Position numbers and translations under genes: made by a program. A model generated the notes under the pieces. That model searched no databases, had not been told where the DNA came from, and saw nothing but the letters and a program-made list of their open reading frames with translations. This document shows, in pieces, positions 53,113 to 62,381 of a DNA stretch of 64,000 nucleotides. Positions within the stretch are counted from its first letter, which is position 1; each line of letters opens with the position of its first letter. The DNA comes from Lachnospiraceae bacterium (GTDB lineage: Bacteria > Bacillota > Clostridia > Lachnospirales > Lachnospiraceae): the NCBI GenBank assembly GCA_021770345.1, contig JAETRD010000001.1, positions 310,001 to 374,000 of the forward strand. The letters are read 5' to 3'.

Positions 53113-53964
53113 TCAGCCGTTATCACTGATTTTATGGTCTCTCTCCATTCGCAGCGCATAAAAAATATCGCCCTTTCGATAGCCAAAGCATCGTTTGGGA
53201 TTGCCGCAGCGAAATTTATAAATTGTCATATCCGCATATTTTGTCCCGCGAAACCAATTCTCTTTTTTGGAAGGCCGATATTCTTTGCAGTACAGCGCCA
53301 AATCCGCCTTTATCTCCTGCCAGTCTGCGTGTCCCGCAAAACGTTCAAAATCCGCGATACATTCTTCTATCTCACTTCCCTCAAACGAATCAAACCCGTA
53401 TGCGGCATCAAACTCGTCAAAATTTAACCTTGTCCCACGGAAATGCTCCCGCAGATATGTATAGATATCGCAATATCCTCTTTGATACAGCCGTTCCGTG
53501 CGATAGGCCGGCGTCGAAATCGACATCACACGGTATTCCCGCTCTTCATGCGCTACCGTAAATTCTCTGTCCTCATACGCCGAGCGCGGAAATGATAAAA
53601 GAAAGCCGGTTCTGGCCGCCGCTTCCGCAACGGAACTTCCCGTTACATCCTCACCGTCCGCGAAATAACTGCCGTCCTGCCGGCTGTCCATATCCCAATA
53701 CGGCGGTTCGTCTGATAAACGGCATAAAAGTCCCTTTATTTTCCGCGCTGCGTCGGAACGGTCCCCTCTGATTCGGAAAAAACACTCACGTTCCGTAACC
53801 CGGCTCCGGAACAAATCCGATTTTTTCAGCACTTCCCATGACGCATCCTCCACAAAATACTGCACATTGGAGAGAAACGGCAGAATGCTGCGGTAAAACT
53901 CATCCATAGACGGATACTGTCCGCAGAGGGATTTCTCATTTAAAATTATTTCATTCATAAGCAT
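53113..53964 (-). CDS. Unknown protein, third gene of the DUF262-ATPase cassette
   Basis: The 283-residue soluble protein has no recognised domain. The last 50 residues are basic and aromatic (for example NWFRGTKYADMTIYKF). The ATG overlaps the ATPase gene end by 14 bases, so its translation is coupled to it. By position it could be the effector or a partner of the ATPase. No nuclease motif is evident to me. Confidence 0.5.
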   Translation of the reverse strand: MLMNEIILNEKSLCGQYPSMDEFYRSILPFLSNVQYFVEDASWEVLKKSDLFRSRVTERECFFRIRGDRSDAARKIKGLLCRLSDEPPYWDMDSRQDGSYFADGEDVTGSSVAEAAARTGFLLSFPRSAYEDREFTVAHEEREYRVMSISTPAYRTERLYQRGYCDIYTYLREHFRGTRLNFDEFDAAYGFDSFEGSEIEECIADFERFAGHADWQEIKADLALYCKEYRPSKKENWFRGTKYADMTIYKFRCGNPKRCFGYRKGDIFYALRMERDHKISDNG

Positions 53965-55027
53965 CCAAATCCAGCAGCTCGTCTAAATCATCATCAAACT
54001 GATCAAACAGGCCTTTCTGCTGGTTTTTAATTTTTCCTTCCTCTGTAATCCGGATTCGCACCGCATCGGAACATTCCTGTTCGTTTTTTACGATAAAATA
54101 AACCGCCACGTCCGTTGTCTGCAATTTCCCTTTATGAATCAGTTTCCGCAACCCGTTAAAGATATGGTCGCTGTGTGTCTCCACAAAGATCTGCAGGCCA
54201 CGGACCGCAAGAAAAGCAAAAAATTCCAGCAGCTTTGACTGCGCCGCAGGGTGAAGGTGAATCTCGGGATTCTCCACAATAAAGATGCTGCCCTTTTTAC
54301 ACGACAACGCGGAGACAATCAGATTTGCCACATAACTCACACCCGTCCCGATGTGATACGGGCGAAGCTGTCTGCTGCTCTTTGCGGTCTCATAGAGCAC
54401 CCGGACATAATTGGTACTCTCGATACTTTCCGCAGATACCCGATATCCCATAATGTACTCCAGCCAGTAATCGACCTGATTTCCCAGATTAACGCCAACC
54501 TTCATCGGCTCCGCGGCAAAATCCGGCTCCGCAAGCGGCTCCAGCTTTCTGCGGCTCAGATAATCAAACGCATATTCCCCGGCGGTTCCGATCCGGCTCA
54601 CATTCTCAAGATTTTTGTCATAGATATCCTTTACGCCAACCCGGTCATGATTCAGATATACAAGATCCGGAAGCGTAAATCCTTTCTCACTTATAATCGT
54701 CGCTGTGCCGTTTTCCCCCATGTCGGCGAAATTCAGTTCACAGCTGCACACGCTTTCGCCCTGCGCTTCCCAGCTGATTTTCATCTGTTTTCCGTTGGTA
54801 TAGATATTTCGGATATCCGGCAGCATACCCAACTTTACAAACTCGCCGTTTATCAGGTTCGTTCCAACCAGTCCTTTATTTTTGACGCATTGCGCCAACA
54901 GCAGCAACGCCTGTATCAGCGTCGATTTCCCGGTAGAGTTTGGCCCTGTCAAAAGATTCAATCCCGAAAACTCCGTCTCCACGGAATCGATGCATTTAAA
55001 ATTCTGAACCGCCAGTTTCTCAATCAT
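53951..55027 (-). CDS. AAA ATPase (RecF/SMC-like, DUF3696-type) of a three-gene cassette
   Basis: The 358-residue protein has an N-terminal FKCIDSVETEF segment, Walker A GPNSTGKST at 29-37, an ABC-type region GVSYVANLIVSAL near 230, Walker B SIFIVENPEIHLHP near 250 and ETHSDH near 284, ending in an acidic tail with FDQFDDDLDELLDL as in DUF3696 proteins. Such ATPases act in DNA-related stress or anti-phage defence. Its start overlaps the DUF262 gene by 8 bases and its end overlaps the third gene by 14, so the three are one unit. Confidence 0.78.
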   Translation of the reverse strand: MIEKLAVQNFKCIDSVETEFSGLNLLTGPNSTGKSTLIQALLLLAQCVKNKGLVGTNLINGEFVKLGMLPDIRNIYTNGKQMKISWEAQGESVCSCELNFADMGENGTATIISEKGFTLPDLVYLNHDRVGVKDIYDKNLENVSRIGTAGEYAFDYLSRRKLEPLAEPDFAAEPMKVGVNLGNQVDYWLEYIMGYRVSAESIESTNYVRVLYETAKSSRQLRPYHIGTGVSYVANLIVSALSCKKGSIFIVENPEIHLHPAAQSKLLEFFAFLAVRGLQIFVETHSDHIFNGLRKLIHKGKLQTTDVAVYFIVKNEQECSDAVRIRITEEGKIKNQQKGLFDQFDDDLDELLDLDAYE

Positions 55028-56180
55028 AAAATTTCTCCTGATACTTTTCCATCACCTTTTGAAATCGGATATCCACATGATTTTTACTGTCCACCGAAAA
55101 CTGCAGGCTGTCTAAAAAATCTTTATCCAGAAGCAATTCGTCTACCGCGTCTGTCAGCCGGCTGCGCACATTTGCATCGTCCACGGTTTCAAACTCCTGA
55201 AACAGATAATACAATGCCTCAAACAGCGTCATACTGATCGGTCTGCGCCGTTCATAGGGCGCCGGAATACGAAATGCATTATCCCCCAAAACCCGGTAAA
55301 TATGCCGCATCGTACGCTCAAATTCCGCTTTCAGCTCCTCGAGTTTTTTCGCCGGCAGATGGTTTAAAAATTCCATTCCGCGCCCCAGAAAATCCTCGAT
55401 ATCACTGCGGTACTCCACGACCTTTCCCTCTGTATCCGTAAGCGCATGCTTCTGATACAGGTTAAAACAGATCGCGCGAAGAATAATATAGCGGTCTTTC
55501 ATATGCTTCGGCGAAATAGAGTTCCCGGTCGCCGCCAGAAACGCCTCCCCCTCCGCAAGCTCCTTGAGAAGCTGCGTGGATTGCCCCTGATACAGCGCAT
55601 TTCGCATTTCCTGCTTATTCAGCGGCGTACCGCCGCGGTTTACCCGGTCAAAAATATCAAACCGCACCTTATCCGGCGTCGGATATTTGATTACCTGCAC
55701 CACAAGCTGGAAATCCTCAATACTTGTCGCATATTTGGAAAAGCGTTTCTCCTCCTCCAATTCCCGGAACCCGTATCCGTTGATCTCCTTTAAAATCCGA
55801 AGCCCGCTTAATTTAAATTCATTGTTCAAAAATCTCACAAACGTGGTAAGCCGCTGTCTCCCGTCCACGACCACCAGATTTCCCTCCTGGCTTTCCGCCA
55901 GATAAATCAGCGGCAGCGGGATTCCAATAATCACGGACTCTATCAATTCGGACATCTGTCTGCCGTTCCACACAAAATGCCGCTGAAACGACGGGTCCAT
56001 GCAAATCTTTCCTCTGTCATATTTGCGTTTCATTTCATAAACGGAATACTGGTCTTTATCAATTTTAATCTTCAAATCCGGATAATCTAATCCTTCCTCC
56101 GCGGATTCATCCTTTACTTCTATGGTATTGTAATCCTCCAGATTTGTTTCCTCCGGTTCCGAAAGCAATCTCTTCCCCAT
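55020..56180 (-). CDS. DUF262 (GmrSD N-terminal-like) protein of a three-gene cassette
   Basis: The 386-residue protein has the DUF262 fold with PSFQRHFVWNGRQMSELIES near residue 63 and VVVDGRQRLTTFVRFL near 105, the ParB/sulfiredoxin-like nucleotide-binding signature. In GmrS/GmrD-type systems DUF262 is fused to a DUF1524 HNH nuclease and attacks modified DNA. No DUF1524 is visible here. The C-terminal half is helical. GGGGTGAGG precedes the ATG, 45 bases after a glycosyltransferase stop, so it is transcribed with the glycan operon. Confidence 0.8.
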   Translation of the reverse strand: MGKRLLSEPEETNLEDYNTIEVKDESAEEGLDYPDLKIKIDKDQYSVYEMKRKYDRGKICMDPSFQRHFVWNGRQMSELIESVIIGIPLPLIYLAESQEGNLVVVDGRQRLTTFVRFLNNEFKLSGLRILKEINGYGFRELEEEKRFSKYATSIEDFQLVVQVIKYPTPDKVRFDIFDRVNRGGTPLNKQEMRNALYQGQSTQLLKELAEGEAFLAATGNSISPKHMKDRYIILRAICFNLYQKHALTDTEGKVVEYRSDIEDFLGRGMEFLNHLPAKKLEELKAEFERTMRHIYRVLGDNAFRIPAPYERRRPISMTLFEALYYLFQEFETVDDANVRSRLTDAVDELLLDKDFLDSLQFSVDSKNHVDIRFQKVMEKYQEKFYD

Positions 56181-56225
56181 ATCCTCACCCCTTTCTTCCG
56201 CAATCTGTTCTTCCGGATCCGGCTC

Positions 56226-57059
56226 CTACGCCCCCGAATATCTGGTCTTTGTCCCAAGGATAATCCGGACATAGGGCGTAATCGAGCGCACGATCGCCGT
56301 TCCCAGCCCGAAATTCTTGTGCAGGAAATGGAACCAATCGCGAAACGGCAGCCCCTTCCTGCTCTCCTTTAACCGGATGCGCTCCAGCCTGGGCAGCGAC
56401 TCGTCCTGCCAGGTCTTCTGCAGGGTGTTGTCGTTGCACTCGCCCACATATTTCGGATAGATATGGATCGCGTACCCGAGCCTGGCAATCTGCAAGCCGT
56501 AGTCGAAATCCCCGATGCTGTGCTGATAATACGGGTCGATTCCGACCTGCAGAAAAATTTCTTTCGGTATCACCGCACAGTTCGCATTGAACGTATCGCA
56601 ATTTACGTCCGGCGCGTCCGGCCCGAGCTTTTTGTATTTAATCCCCTTCGTGTACTTAATGCCGCCGTAGCTAAGTTCTCCCCGCTCGCCGCAGATTGCT
56701 CCCACTGTCACTTCGTCTGACTTTAACGCCCCCGCCATCTCGTCGAAGATGCCCGGGAAGAACTTTGTGTCGTCGTTCATCAGCATATAGTAATCGTAAT
56801 CCCTGTGATGTTTTTTGACGTGCTCGATGGCCTTGTGCATGCCGCCGTTCCAGAAATTGCTGCCGTCCCCCTCGATCAGATCAATCTGATATGTGCCCGC
56901 ATCCCGCAGCTCCTTTAACATTTCCCTCGTGCCGTCGGAGCTGTTGTCATCCAAAATCACATAGTCGAACGTGACGGCGTCATTTGCCGCCAGCGTCTCC
57001 ATGCCGCGCCTCGTGAGTTCTTTTCGGTTAAAACAGGTAAAAATCGCTAATATCCTCAT
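56226..57059 (-). CDS. Family 2 glycosyltransferase
   Basis: The 277-residue protein starts MRILAIFTCFNRKEL, with DDNSSDGT near residue 40 and a MNDDTKF metal site near 90. It ends shortly before the DUF262 cassette. The ATG at 57059 follows GGAGAAAAATAGT. It is one of several transferases that build the repeat unit of the right-hand locus. The sugar is unknown. Confidence 0.83.
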   Translation of the reverse strand: MRILAIFTCFNRKELTRRGMETLAANDAVTFDYVILDDNSSDGTREMLKELRDAGTYQIDLIEGDGSNFWNGGMHKAIEHVKKHHRDYDYYMLMNDDTKFFPGIFDEMAGALKSDEVTVGAICGERGELSYGGIKYTKGIKYKKLGPDAPDVNCDTFNANCAVIPKEIFLQVGIDPYYQHSIGDFDYGLQIARLGYAIHIYPKYVGECNDNTLQKTWQDESLPRLERIRLKESRKGLPFRDWFHFLHKNFGLGTAIVRSITPYVRIILGTKTRYSGA

Positions 57060-57060
57060 A

Positions 57061-58005
57061 CTATTTTTCTCCAATATAATTTCTGCGGAACACGATATGG
57101 TACACATGCTTTAACAGGTTCGGCTCCGACTCTTTGCGCAGCGCCCGCTTCATCAGCCGGTGAACCTTAGGCAGTTCCCCGATTTCCGTCGGGAATTCCG
57201 TAATCGGTCGGTCCGTCGCAAGGCGGTGGTCAAACACCGGCTCTTTCGACTTGCCGCAGTGGACACCGCTGCCGTCCCACCCCTCATTGCTCACCAGTGA
57301 TTTTGTCGGCGACAGGATCAGCGCATTTTTTCGGAAATTTGTCCAGTACCAGCGGATTGCCCAGGAGTTCGTCTTCTCATCCGTCTGCTGCATCTTTAAA
57401 ATCTTATAGAAATTGTAGGTGTTGTCATAGTTAAAACGCCTGCGCAGCCCGTCGTCCGCAACAAGCCGCGTCCAGTCCGCGCACTCTGCGTCAAAGCAGC
57501 TCCAGCGGTCCGCCCAGGTCGCCCACGACCAGCTCGTGCCCGTCAGTGTATTAAAATACGATTCGAACGGCAGTTTCGTCCCGTCTCCGAAATGGGAGAA
57601 ACCGGTGATTCCGGTGACGCGCGGTTCACTCTCATAGCGCGCGAGCCCGTCATTCATAAACCGGAGAAAATAGCGGTTCGTCACCAGATCGTCCTCTAAG
57701 ACAATGACGGTCCCGTAGCGGTTTACAATCTCCGTGACGCCTTCTATGATATTTTTCGCAAGGCCGTAATTCGTTTCCCGCGCCCGAAGCTCTGCTTTTG
57801 CAAAGCCCGTGACTGTCTGCGCGTAATCCCTGATCTCCTGCACCTTTCCCCTGTCGGCTTCCTTTTTTGCCGCGTCCGAATAGATGTACAGGTCGGTCTT
57901 TGCGGCCAGCTCGTTTGCGGCCAGTGCCTCGATGGTCCGTTTCGTGTGCTCCGGCCTGTTGTAGGTAAACAGGATGACCGGCGCCGTCTTTCGCGTATCG
58001 CCCAT
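57061..58005 (-). CDS. Glycosyltransferase, GT2/GT-A type
   Basis: The 314-residue protein starts PVILFTYNRPEHTKRTIEAL and has the VLEDDL metal site near residue 100 and GTSWSWATWADRW near 155, the pattern of a capsule-locus GT-A group with a Trp-rich acceptor loop. Its stop lies one base from the next start. It has no membrane helix. Specificity is unknown. Confidence 0.8.
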   Translation of the reverse strand: MGDTRKTAPVILFTYNRPEHTKRTIEALAANELAAKTDLYIYSDAAKKEADRGKVQEIRDYAQTVTGFAKAELRARETNYGLAKNIIEGVTEIVNRYGTVIVLEDDLVTNRYFLRFMNDGLARYESEPRVTGITGFSHFGDGTKLPFESYFNTLTGTSWSWATWADRWSCFDAECADWTRLVADDGLRRRFNYDNTYNFYKILKMQQTDEKTNSWAIRWYWTNFRKNALILSPTKSLVSNEGWDGSGVHCGKSKEPVFDHRLATDRPITEFPTEIGELPKVHRLMKRALRKESEPNLLKHVYHIVFRRNYIGEK

Positions 58006-58040
58006 TTTTTGTTCCCTTCTTCGCGCGTCAATTTTAATTT

Positions 58041-59165
58041 TCAGCTTTCCTTCCTAATCACATCCAGCGCCCGGTTCAGATAATACCCGCGGCGCAGGCG
58101 GGGTGCCACCTCTTCTGCAGCCGCCTTAAGCCTGCCGTAATCCGCCTGCCGGATTGCCCCGGATAATTCACTGAGACGCTCAATTAAAATTCCGCATTGA
58201 TGCTCCCGCACAAAATGCGCCATCCCTGCATGGCTCCACACAATGACAGGAATCCCCGCCGCGAGATAGAGCGCGCATTTGTGCGAATTGTTGTAGCGGA
58301 GATATTCTCCGAGTCCGCCCTCGATTTCGTCCCTGCCCGTCCCGTCCCAGACCAGGCCGAAATCCGCGGTACAGACCGCGAGCGGAACCTCCTCCGAGGA
58401 CAGCAGGCCGTGATAATCACAGGCGTCCGGCAGCATCTTGCGCCGCTCCTCGTCGAGCCTTCCCCACAGGTCAAACCGAACCCCTGCGGGAATTTCCATC
58501 GCCGCAAGAAATTCCGATTTGTTCAGGTTCCCCGCAAACGCAATATGAAATGTCCCGCCTGCTTCGCCGCCTTCCGCTTTGCCGCAGACACCGCCGCTCT
58601 CTGCTCCCGTCCCGCGGCGGCCGGCCGGCCGGCCTGTTTGACTTCTCTGTTCGATCTGCGCCGCCTGTGCGTCGCTCATCCGGTAATCCCAGACGCCCAC
58701 AGTCACCATATGACTGTGGCAGCCGGCCGCGCGCAGCATTTCCCCGGAACCGGCATTCGGCACCAGCACATGCTCCGCCGCATTGATATCCGAAAGCTCC
58801 GCCTGCGCTTCGGCGCTTAACGTCTCACCGGCCCGATAACCGTACCGGAACGCGTTTAAGTCATTGATGAAGCATATCATCTGAAAGCCTTTGACCCGTT
58901 TGACCTTCGCAAGCAGACGGATTTTGATGCGGCTTTCCGGGATGGAATAAAACACAAAATCCCTCTTTCCGGCGCGAAACAGCAGAAAGAAGAACAAGTA
59001 CGGCAAATCGAGCGCTTTTAAAAACTTTTTGCTGCTCTTTGGCATACTCCATATGACGTTCGCTCCCCGGTCCGCGAGCACGGAAAACACATCCTGCATC
59101 GCCTTGCCCGCCGCGTCAAAGGTCTCCTCGCGCCTCTGGTTTAACACATAGATTCTTCCGTTCAT
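58041..59165 (-). CDS. Glycosyltransferase, Gtf3/galactofuranosyltransferase-like
   Basis: The 374-residue GT-B-like protein resembles Gtf3/WciB-type transferases: an N-terminal domain with INDLNAFRYG near residue 100 and a C-terminal donor domain with FAGNLNKSEFL, FGLVWDG and LRYNNSHKCALYLAAGIPVI near 310. A Gly/Arg/Glu-rich segment of about 35 residues (about 175-210) splits the domains and looks like a low-complexity insertion. The ATG at 59165 overlaps the previous stop (ATGA). The likely donor is UDP-galactofuranose or UDP-glucose, but that is family knowledge. Confidence 0.72.
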   Translation of the reverse strand: MNGRIYVLNQRREETFDAAGKAMQDVFSVLADRGANVIWSMPKSSKKFLKALDLPYLFFFLLFRAGKRDFVFYSIPESRIKIRLLAKVKRVKGFQMICFINDLNAFRYGYRAGETLSAEAQAELSDINAAEHVLVPNAGSGEMLRAAGCHSHMVTVGVWDYRMSDAQAAQIEQRSQTGRPAGRRGTGAESGGVCGKAEGGEAGGTFHIAFAGNLNKSEFLAAMEIPAGVRFDLWGRLDEERRKMLPDACDYHGLLSSEEVPLAVCTADFGLVWDGTGRDEIEGGLGEYLRYNNSHKCALYLAAGIPVIVWSHAGMAHFVREHQCGILIERLSELSGAIRQADYGRLKAAAEEVAPRLRRGYYLNRALDVIRKES

Positions 59166-60082
59166 TCGCCCTGCTTTCTCACCCACTGCACATAATCGCT
59201 CACACCCTCCGCAAAGGAGACACTCTTCCGATAACCGGTCTTTTTGAGCAGTGTGATGTCCGCGCGCCAGTTGCGGGGGTCCCCCGCCTTTACCTTCCCG
59301 TTAAATGTCACAATATCAGTGCTCTCCCCGAGCTGCTTCGCATAGGAGTGCGCCAGCTCGCGGATCGGAATCTCCTCCCCGTTTGCCACGTTAAAGATCT
59401 CTTCCTCACCGTCGTATTTGATGACGCAGTCGATCGCACGCATGATATCTGCCACATGGATATAGTCCCTCGTCTCGTCCCCGGTTCCGAACAGATCAAT
59501 CGTCCCCGACGTCAGATATTTCTGATAGATATCCCAGAAAATCTGCTTGCGGATGCCGCTGCCGTAGGCGGAAAAGATGCGGATACTCCGGGTGCGGTAG
59601 CCGTGCACCTCATTGTAATAATGGCACAGCTGCTCGCACATCAGCTTGTGCAGGCCGTACGGCGAAATCGGCGCCGGAGCGTCCCCCTCCCGGATCGGCA
59701 GCCGCACGGGATTGCCGTACACCGCCGCGCTCGACATAAAAATAATCTTCGGCTTCTTCTCGATGGCGCGAAGCGCGATCAGCAGCTGATACAGGCTGTG
59801 CAGATTGCCGTCGAGATCCGCCATCGGATTGACCACGGAAGCCCCCACATTGGCGCTCCCCGCACAGTGCAGAATCACGTCCGGCTGCACGCTGCCTAAA
59901 ATCATCGACAGCTCCGCCGGTTCCTTTGACAGATTGCACTGGTAATAGGTCCGTCTGGCGTCCGCCGGGCCCGCGCCCTTCTCCGCAATATCGATTCCTA
60001 CGATATCGTATTCTTTTTCGAAATATTCCGCGGCGCTTCTCCCGATAAACCCGTTCGCGCCGGTAATCACCATCTTTTTCAT
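59162..60082 (-). CDS. NAD-dependent sugar epimerase/dehydratase (SDR family)
   Basis: The 306-residue protein has the Rossmann GANGFIGRS motif near residue 9, the SSAAVYG segment and YGLHK (YxxxK) catalytic pair near 140-145, as in UDP-glucose or UDP-GlcNAc 4-epimerases. It supplies a sugar nucleotide to the adjoining transferases. I chose the ATG at 60082, behind AGGAGGGG; the frame continues upstream to 60133 without a better site. The substrate is not determined. Confidence 0.82.
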   Translation of the reverse strand: MKKMVITGANGFIGRSAAEYFEKEYDIVGIDIAEKGAGPADARRTYYQCNLSKEPAELSMILGSVQPDVILHCAGSANVGASVVNPMADLDGNLHSLYQLLIALRAIEKKPKIIFMSSAAVYGNPVRLPIREGDAPAPISPYGLHKLMCEQLCHYYNEVHGYRTRSIRIFSAYGSGIRKQIFWDIYQKYLTSGTIDLFGTGDETRDYIHVADIMRAIDCVIKYDGEEEIFNVANGEEIPIRELAHSYAKQLGESTDIVTFNGKVKAGDPRNWRADITLLKKTGYRKSVSFAEGVSDYVQWVRKQGE

Positions 60083-60162
60083 GCTACCCCTCCTGTCGGA
60101 GCTGTTTTTGCACAGACATTTTCTCCTCTGCAATTCAGATTTGCGGCTCCGGAAAACTTCTG

Positions 60163-61290
60163 TTACAGGAACACGCGCTCGAGTGCTTTCGCGTACTCTT
60201 TCGCTTCCCCGTACATCCTCATAATACCATGTTCGACGCTCTCCGAAAAGTCCAAAGCCGCCGTCTGTACGATCAGATCGGCGAGTTCCCCAGGATTATG
60301 CGGGTCAAACAGCAGGCACTTCTCGTTCTTCTGCTCCCGATGCACCGGTATGTCAGAGAGCAGCACGGTCTTATCGAGCACCTTCGCGTCCTCGAGCACC
60401 GTACCCCAGCCCTCGCACAGCGACGGCTGCACCAGAAACTTCGCCCGCTTCATAATGCACAGCTGCTCGGTCCGCTCCACAAACCCAAGCAGTTTCACGC
60501 AGTCTTGCACCGCCGGCGCCTCCATAATCTCCTTTAACGTGTCGATATAGGCCGGATTGCGGTAATCCTCGAGATTCCCGGTAAACACAAAATCATAATC
60601 CGCAAGAAGCCCCCGGCTTTTGATTATCTCGATCGCCTTTACCGCCACGATGTGATTCTTGTGCTGCCAGAACTGGTTCGGCAGATAGATATAATTCTTT
60701 TTCAGACCAAATTTTTCTGCGACCGCCTGCTCCGTCTCCGGCGTGATACTGCGGATTTCCGGCTCTATATAAGAGACGAAATGAACGACCTCCACCGGGC
60801 ACTTATGCCCGGGATAATAAGTTTCCAGGTCATGCTTTGCATCGTTGCTGCTGAGCACCATCGGATTTGCCCGCATCACCATCGCAAGGTCTGTCTGCTG
60901 CTTTTTTTCAAGCTCCTCCGGCCGGAAAAACTCCGGCAGCGTGCGGTGTTGAAAATCCGGAATCCAGAATATGCCGCGGTTTGCAAACAGTTTTCCGATT
61001 TTATTGAGCTCGAGTGCATAGCAGTACGTTACGCCGCCAAACCAGATCAGGCGCATCTCGTAAAATGCCAGTTTCAGCTTTCCCGTCCCCTCAAAAACAC
61101 GGATGTCAATCTTCCCGCGAAAGCACGCAAAAATATCCGCGTGTTCCTGGTCGATTAGCACGACAATCCCGAACTTCTCCGAGAGCGCCGGACTCTGCAG
61201 AATGCTGAATATAATATTTTTCAAATAATACAGGCCGCCGATCCACCCCCGGTTCCCGAGGCCGTTGAACAAAATTTTTTTCTTTTTCAT
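60163..61290 (-). CDS. Family 4 glycosyltransferase
   Basis: The 375-residue GT-B protein has KKILFNGLGNRGWIGGL near its start and QFWQHKNHIVAVKAIEI near 200, with PSLCEGWGTVLEDAK near 300, the GT4 donor-site E-x7-E region. It has the layout of transferases that add hexoses to EPS repeat units. The ATG at 61290 overlaps the upstream stop (ATGA). Confidence 0.85.
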   Translation of the reverse strand: MKKKKILFNGLGNRGWIGGLYYLKNIIFSILQSPALSEKFGIVVLIDQEHADIFACFRGKIDIRVFEGTGKLKLAFYEMRLIWFGGVTYCYALELNKIGKLFANRGIFWIPDFQHRTLPEFFRPEELEKKQQTDLAMVMRANPMVLSSNDAKHDLETYYPGHKCPVEVVHFVSYIEPEIRSITPETEQAVAEKFGLKKNYIYLPNQFWQHKNHIVAVKAIEIIKSRGLLADYDFVFTGNLEDYRNPAYIDTLKEIMEAPAVQDCVKLLGFVERTEQLCIMKRAKFLVQPSLCEGWGTVLEDAKVLDKTVLLSDIPVHREQKNEKCLLFDPHNPGELADLIVQTAALDFSESVEHGIMRMYGEAKEYAKALERVFL

Positions 61291-62381
61291 AGTATTGACC
61301 TTAATGCCTCCACGCATCCCTCCGCCACTCTGTCAAATGCAAATTCCTGCGCCCTCTCGTAGCTTCTCTTTCCCATGAGGGCAAGCCGCTCCTCATCCGC
61401 AAACGCATCCGTGATCACTGCCGCGAAAGCGTCGGTATCCTCCGGATCTACAATCCTCCCGTTCTCGCCGTCCGCAATCAGATCGACGGCGCCGTCCGCA
61501 TACTTTGACGAGATGACGGGCAGGGATGCGCACATAGCCTCCAGAATCACCAGCCCGAAGCAGTCTTCCCGCGTGGGGAGGACAAAAATATCCGACGTGT
61601 GGTAGAGCGCGCGCAGCGCTTCCCCCTCCACATAACCCCGGAACTCGATGCGATCCGAAATTCCGAGCTTTGCCGCCTGTTCGGCAAGCGCTTCTTTCTC
61701 CTGCCCCTCGCCAACAATCACAAGCCGGATATCCTCCGGCGTCTGCGCCAATGCCGGCAGCAGCAGATCGAGCCCCTTCCGCTGTATCAGGCTTCCCACA
61801 TACAGAAGCTGCCGCCCGCCGTAATCGGATTTCTCCTGCAGATATTTGTGAATGTCCACCGTCAGGTACGACAGGAAACATTTTTTTTCATCCGCCCCGT
61901 AGGCAATCTGCGCCTCTCTCGACGCGGTACTGCTCGCCACAAACGCCGCCGCGCGCTTTATGACATACGACCGCGCAAGCCGCTGCAAGCGCCCGATCCG
62001 GCGCTCGGAGTGCAAGGTTCCGTCGGTCCAGCTGACAAACGGAATCTTTTTTCTCCTGCACCAGTGCACGGCGCGCAGAATCGTCAGATTGTACTCCATC
62101 GCAAACACCGCGTCCGGCTTTATCTTTGCAAGCGCCCGCTCCACGCCGACCGGCACAAATATATACCGGTCGTCGAAGCGTTTTCGGATGATGATCGTTT
62201 TCGATTTTAAAATCGTGTAATTGGATAGCCCCTGAAGTTCGACACTCCATTTGCGGTTCTCCATGCCGGCGCCCGAAAACAGAATATGAAATTCATACTG
62301 CGGATAATTTTTCTGTAAAAACGAAAAAAAATCTACGCGGTAGGGGGACGGTATATTTGTGATAAACAGCGCTCTTTTCAT
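61287..62381 (-). CDS. Family 4 glycosyltransferase
   Basis: The 364-residue protein has an N-terminal ITNIPSPYRVDFF, LLYVGSLIQRKGLDLLLPAL near 190 and the GT4 motif LPTREDCFGLVILEAMCASLPVI near 275, with Glu residues for donor binding. Its start and stop both overlap neighbours (ATGA), so four genes are coupled here. The sugar is unknown. Confidence 0.87.
   Translation of the reverse strand: MKRALFITNIPSPYRVDFFSFLQKNYPQYEFHILFSGAGMENRKWSVELQGLSNYTILKSKTIIIRKRFDDRYIFVPVGVERALAKIKPDAVFAMEYNLTILRAVHWCRRKKIPFVSWTDGTLHSERRIGRLQRLARSYVIKRAAAFVASSTASREAQIAYGADEKKCFLSYLTVDIHKYLQEKSDYGGRQLLYVGSLIQRKGLDLLLPALAQTPEDIRLVIVGEGQEKEALAEQAAKLGISDRIEFRGYVEGEALRALYHTSDIFVLPTREDCFGLVILEAMCASLPVISSKYADGAVDLIADGENGRIVDPEDTDAFAAVITDAFADEERLALMGKRSYERAQEFAFDRVAEGCVEALRSIL

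Noticed and set aside
58555-58665. G+C-rich low-complexity segment in the Gtf3-like gene, including a GGCCGGCCGGCC run, considered as an insertion or mobile scar
   Set aside because: It is in frame, has no flanking repeats and codes a plausible flexible linker. Nothing supports a mobile element.
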